Positions 5,794 to 8,525 of a stretch of DNA of 8,525 nt are shown here, one piece after another. Under the pieces are notes generated by a model that was not told where the DNA came from, ran no database searches, and saw only the letters and a program-made list of their open reading frames with translations. Each line of letters starts with the position of its first letter. Within the stretch, counting starts at the first letter, position 1. The stretch comes from JAJYZP01 sp049964535 (GTDB lineage: Bacteria; Actinomycetota; Acidimicrobiia; Acidimicrobiales; Acidimicrobiaceae): contig JBMFXG010000118.1 of the NCBI GenBank assembly GCA_049964535.1, forward strand, positions 1 to 8,525, read 5' to 3'. The translations under genes were made by a program, and so were the position numbers.

Positions 5794-6831
5794 GTGACAC
5801 GACTGATACGACAACGAGAGTACGAGACGCTCCCTCCGACAACGAGACATCTCGTGATTCCGGTTCGTGGCGGGACGTATCGACGAATGGCACTTGTTGT
5901 GGTCGCAACGACGGTAGCGATATTGCTCCTTTCGGTGACAGCCGGTGCATCGACAGCGCAGTCAGCACTCCAGGCTCGGGCCAACTCGCTCGCTGCGTCG
6001 ATCGTGAGCGAAGGTCAGAGACTTCATGCTCTAGCGGTAGCTGAGGTTGCAGCACAGGCCAACCTCCGAAACGCGGAGCAAGCCGTAGCTGCCTCTCGTC
6101 ACCAGCTCGATATCGACCGAGTTCGCCTCAGAAACGCACACCACCATCTCGAGGGAGCTATCGTCAGCGAGTTCATCCACAACGGAGATATCAACTCACT
6201 CGCAACGCTCCTCTCCTCCACCGAACAGAGCAATCTCGTGCGAAGCGAGTACCAAAACGTTGCCGTCAGTTCCATCACCGACTATCTCTTCCAAGTTCAA
6301 CAGGCTCAGCGTGCGACCCAAGAAGCGGGGCTACTCCTCGCCAATCACCTCCAACGTGCTCACCTCGCAGTGCTGCAAGTCCAAAACGCACGATCAGCCG
6401 TCCAAACCTCGATCTCAAACGAACAGTCCTCTCTCGCTGCAGTCAATCAACAACTTCAAGGGCTCATACAAGCGGCGCTCGCCCGTCAATCTCGTCAACA
6501 CGTCGTTCAAGGACTACCATCTCCAACCGTGCTTCAGGTCGTTGCACGAGGACCTGCAGCAACGTCTAAATGGGGCGGAACACCAGCGCCGCCTCTTCCA
6601 GCGGCCTTCGCCGCCCTTCGCGACTGCGAATCGGGGGGCAACTACTCCGACAACACCGGCAATGGTTACTACGGCGCCTACCAGTTCTCGCTCTCCACAT
6701 GGATCGGACTCGGCTACCAGGGCCTTCCTTCTAACGCACCGCCAGCAGTCCAAGACGCCGCAGCACAGAAGCTCGCAGCAGGGGGCTGGGGAGCATGGCC
6801 GGCATGTGCAGCTATCTTGGGTCTGAGCTAG
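5794..6831 (+). CDS. Membrane-anchored or secreted coiled-coil protein with C-terminal Rpf (transglycosylase-like) domain
   Basis: This 345-residue protein is a predicted cell-wall lytic enzyme. A basic N-terminus (Arg30-Arg31) precedes a hydrophobic segment at 33-50, so it is exported or membrane-anchored. Residues 55-230 are Ala/Gln-rich and heptad-like, with a middle part (EFIHNGDINSLATLL, 126-140) that recalls the coiled-coil regulatory domain of PcsB/EnvC-type proteins. A Pro/Ala-rich linker leads to the Rpf domain at about 270-345: catalytic Glu279 in DCESGGNYS, NTGNGYYGAYQFS at 287-299, and WGAWPACA near the end. Cys278 and Cys338 fit the fold's conserved disulfide. Rpf proteins cleave peptidoglycan glycan strands and promote resuscitation and growth. 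The start is uncertain: GTG 5794 lacks a clear ribosome site, GTG 5854 gives a more normal signal-peptide length, and ATG 5887 would lose the basic residues. Sixty-six nt separate it from the next gene. Confidence 0.88.
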   Translation: MTRLIRQREYETLPPTTRHLVIPVRGGTYRRMALVVVATTVAILLLSVTAGASTAQSALQARANSLAASIVSEGQRLHALAVAEVAAQANLRNAEQAVAASRHQLDIDRVRLRNAHHHLEGAIVSEFIHNGDINSLATLLSSTEQSNLVRSEYQNVAVSSITDYLFQVQQAQRATQEAGLLLANHLQRAHLAVLQVQNARSAVQTSISNEQSSLAAVNQQLQGLIQAALARQSRQHVVQGLPSPTVLQVVARGPAATSKWGGTPAPPLPAAFAALRDCESGGNYSDNTGNGYYGAYQFSLSTWIGLGYQGLPSNAPPAVQDAAAQKLAAGGWGAWPACAAILGLS

Positions 6832-6897
6832 CGATATGAGAGGATCGAGTCCTTCGAGGCTACGAGCTACGGTAACCTCGAGCAAGAAGAGCACTCT

Positions 6898-7500
6898 GTG
6901 AAACTCTTACTGCTCCGCCACGCGCAGTCCATCATGAACGCGGAGTATCGATGGGCCGGGAGTGCCGACCCTCCACTGTCAGCGAATGGTATCGAAGCGG
7001 TTCGTCAGTTAGCACCCCAGCTCCAAGAGCTTGGTGTCACATCGCTCTTCTCATCCTCTCTGGTCCGAGCCGTGCAGACCGCTCATCTCTTGAACGAGTA
7101 TCTCCACGTCCGCTACCACGCTCCGGTGACAGAGTTCAACGATCGAGATATCGGATACTGGACAGGTCTCACCTACGAAGAGCTGCAAGGGAGCTATCCA
7201 GAGGAGCTACGCGCGTGGACCTCGGGTGCGAGCCGGGAGATCCCTGGCGCTGAGAGCTGGGGTGCTCTCTGTGCACGCGCACTACACGGTCTCGACATCA
7301 TTCGCCAGCGATGCCAGCCCTCCGACGTGGCGGTGGCCATCAGCCACGCTCAGGTTCTGACTGCCATCTGTGACACGCTCGGCTTTAATTCGACCAAGCA
7401 GCACAATCTCGAGGGACACTGGCTGGAGCTCGTCGAAGGCTCCGTTGCATATCTCGAAGCGTTCTCACTAGCCCAGGCCCACCATCACTACTCCGATTGA
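6898..7500 (+). CDS. Histidine phosphatase family protein (phosphoglycerate-mutase-like)
   Basis: This 200-residue protein belongs to the histidine phosphatase superfamily, which hydrolyses or transfers phosphate through a phosphohistidine. The catalytic motif is LLRHAQS at 5-11 (Arg7, nucleophile His8; Ala replaces the common Gly). SSLVRAVQTA at 53-62 supplies Arg57, EFNDRDIGYWTG at 79-90 supplies the acid residue (Asp82 at the usual Glu position, or Glu79), and AISHAQVL at 147-154 supplies the second His150, where SHG is more usual. No signal peptide is present. The start is GTG 6898 with a modest purine-rich ribosome site (AAGAAGAG). The gene ends 13 nt before a 2-hydroxyacid dehydrogenase gene, so the two are probably co-transcribed. 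Family members range from sugar-phosphate phosphatases to phosphoserine phosphatases, and the substrate cannot be read from sequence. Confidence 0.87.
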   Translation: MKLLLLRHAQSIMNAEYRWAGSADPPLSANGIEAVRQLAPQLQELGVTSLFSSSLVRAVQTAHLLNEYLHVRYHAPVTEFNDRDIGYWTGLTYEELQGSYPEELRAWTSGASREIPGAESWGALCARALHGLDIIRQRCQPSDVAVAISHAQVLTAICDTLGFNSTKQHNLEGHWLELVEGSVAYLEAFSLAQAHHHYSD

Positions 7501-7513
7501 ACAAGGAGAGACC

Positions 7514-8428
7514 ATGAGAGTAATCGCAACACGACTTCTTGAAGACCTCCAAGAGGAGGTGAGCGGTGTTGAGTTCTCCTTCTGGGACGCCGGCCACGAC
7601 GAGGATCTACCGAGATCGATCCTCGAAAGCTGTGAGGTCTACATTCCAACCTACATGTCTCGATCTCAGCCGTTCGCTATCCTCCCCGAGCTTTCGAACC
7701 TTCGTCTGCTCCAGCTACTCACGGCCGGAGTCGACACCGTCCTACCGCTCGTGCCCCCCGGAGTAGCGCTTGCAAACGCGAAAGGAGTTCACGACGCATC
7801 GACCGCAGAGCTCGCTGTCGCCCTCATGCTCGCCTCGTTGCGTGGATTTCCCAGCTTTATCCGAAGCTCTCAGACCGGTGCCTGGCACCCGCTCGTGACC
7901 AACTCACTCGCGGACCGGCGCATTCTTATCCTCGGCTACGGATCAGTTGGAATCGCCATTGAGCGCCGTCTTCTTCCCTTTGAGGTCACGATCGACCGAG
8001 TCGCCAGACGACCGCGCGAGGGTGTCTTTGGGCTAGAGGATCTCGCCACTCTCGTCCCCCAAGTTGATATCGTCGTCGCTGCGACACCACTCACTAGCGA
8101 GACCCACCACCTCATCAACGACGACTTTCTCAGCTCCATGCGAGATGGAAGCTTGCTCGTTAACGTTGCTCGGGGTCCTGTAGTTGATACCGATGCCCTG
8201 ACAAACCATCTCGCAGCTCAACGACTCTCCGCTGCGCTCGACGTTACCGATCCAGAACCACTCCCGCCGAACCACCCACTCTGGACACTGCCCAACTGCC
8301 TGATCACACCGCACGTTGGCGGAGCAACGAGCGCGTTTACCCCTCGCATCAAAGCTCTCGTGGCCGATAATCTCCAGCGCTACGTAGTAGGTGAACCCTT
8401 ACGGAACGTCGTGACCTCGTCGTACTAG
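7514..8428 (+). CDS. D-isomer-specific 2-hydroxyacid dehydrogenase family protein
   Basis: This NAD(P)-dependent oxidoreductase interconverts a 2-oxoacid and a D-2-hydroxyacid. It has 304 residues, slightly short for the family, with no extra C-terminal ACT domain, so it is not a full-length SerA. The dinucleotide-binding loop is GYGSVG at 141-146. The catalytic set is complete: Arg220 in NVARGPVVD, Glu248 in DPEPLP and His267 in ITPHVGG. GVHDASTAELAVALMLASLRG at 91-111 is typical of the family in actinobacteria. After the second strand the sequence is VARRPR (163-168) with no acidic residue, which hints at NADP(H) preference (inference). ATG 7514 has AAGGAG at 7503-7508 as a strong ribosome site. 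It sits 13 nt behind the histidine phosphatase gene. Glyoxylate/hydroxypyruvate reductase-like activity is plausible but unproven. Confidence 0.9.
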   Translation: MRVIATRLLEDLQEEVSGVEFSFWDAGHDEDLPRSILESCEVYIPTYMSRSQPFAILPELSNLRLLQLLTAGVDTVLPLVPPGVALANAKGVHDASTAELAVALMLASLRGFPSFIRSSQTGAWHPLVTNSLADRRILILGYGSVGIAIERRLLPFEVTIDRVARRPREGVFGLEDLATLVPQVDIVVAATPLTSETHHLINDDFLSSMRDGSLLVNVARGPVVDTDALTNHLAAQRLSAALDVTDPEPLPPNHPLWTLPNCLITPHVGGATSAFTPRIKALVADNLQRYVVGEPLRNVVTSSY

Positions 8429-8442
8429 CGACCGTCACGACG
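8407..8442 (+). terminator. Hairpin spanning the dehydrogenase stop codon, candidate terminator
   Basis: CGTCGTGAC (8407-8415) pairs perfectly with GTCACGACG (8434-8442), and an inner 4-bp stem (GTCG 8419-8422 with CGAC 8429-8432) stacks inside. The TAG stop (8426-8428) sits in the apical loop. No T tract follows, so it would be a U-less terminator of the kind proposed for actinobacteria, or a 3'-end stabiliser. Confidence 0.4.
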
Positions 8443-8525
8443 CCACGTTGTATCGCTCACCAACTCAGGTCACTGCCTCCCAAGGCTCTCGTCTCCCGTC
8501 ACGTACGAACCACTGAAGTCGTCCG
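8443..8525. other. Right-edge stretch with no assignable gene
   Basis: No plus-strand start codon with an open frame is seen. Two minus-strand frames are open to the right edge and end at 8465 and 8470; each encodes fewer than 20 residues here and either could be the tail of a convergent gene. If so, the hairpin at 8407-8442 would lie between convergent genes. Nothing in either tail identifies a family. Confidence 0.25.

Overview
The window looks like actinobacterial chromosome. The strongest sign is a secreted protein ending in a resuscitation-promoting-factor (Rpf) domain, a family typical of Actinobacteria. Supporting signs are a 2-hydroxyacid dehydrogenase of actinobacterial type, frequent GTG starts and moderate G+C (roughly mid-50s by eye). 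Moderate G+C with this gene content would suit a lineage such as the Acidimicrobiia, but that placement is inference.

Left edge (1-324): the first codons of a transposase on the minus strand, recognised as IS1634-like, run off the window. A non-coding stretch follows, and then a hairpin that could terminate the minus-strand formate dehydrogenase operon.

Minus-strand molybdenum module (325-5557): in transcription order this is a small DUF6457-like gene, mobA, a 145-nt gap, a 998-residue molybdenum formate dehydrogenase, a DUF1641 protein and fdhD. The genes are tightly packed (gaps of 6 nt and 1 nt, and a 4-nt overlap). The dehydrogenase has the iron-sulfur layout of cytoplasmic Fds-type catalytic subunits, but its active site reads Cys405-Gln406 where canonical enzymes have (Se)Cys-His. 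Its immediate partner is a DUF1641 protein. This pairing matches the non-canonical, menaquinone-linked ForCE formate dehydrogenase described in Bacillus subtilis (YjgC/YjgD, YrhE/YrhD). No NADH-binding or membrane-anchor subunit is present. MobA makes the guanine dinucleotide form of the cofactor and FdhD activates it by sulfuration, so the strand encodes the enzyme, its electron-transfer partner and two cofactor steps.

Divergent intergenic region (5558-5793): promoter-like hexamers and several perfect inverted repeats. One hairpin is followed by a T tract, and two others could lie in the leader of the plus-strand gene.

Plus-strand group (5794-8428): a membrane-anchored or secreted coiled-coil protein with a C-terminal Rpf lytic domain, a histidine-phosphatase-family protein, and a D-2-hydroxyacid dehydrogenase 13 nt further on. 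The last two look like an operon of unknown substrate. A hairpin spans the stop codon of the final gene, and the remaining about 80 nt hold no identifiable gene.
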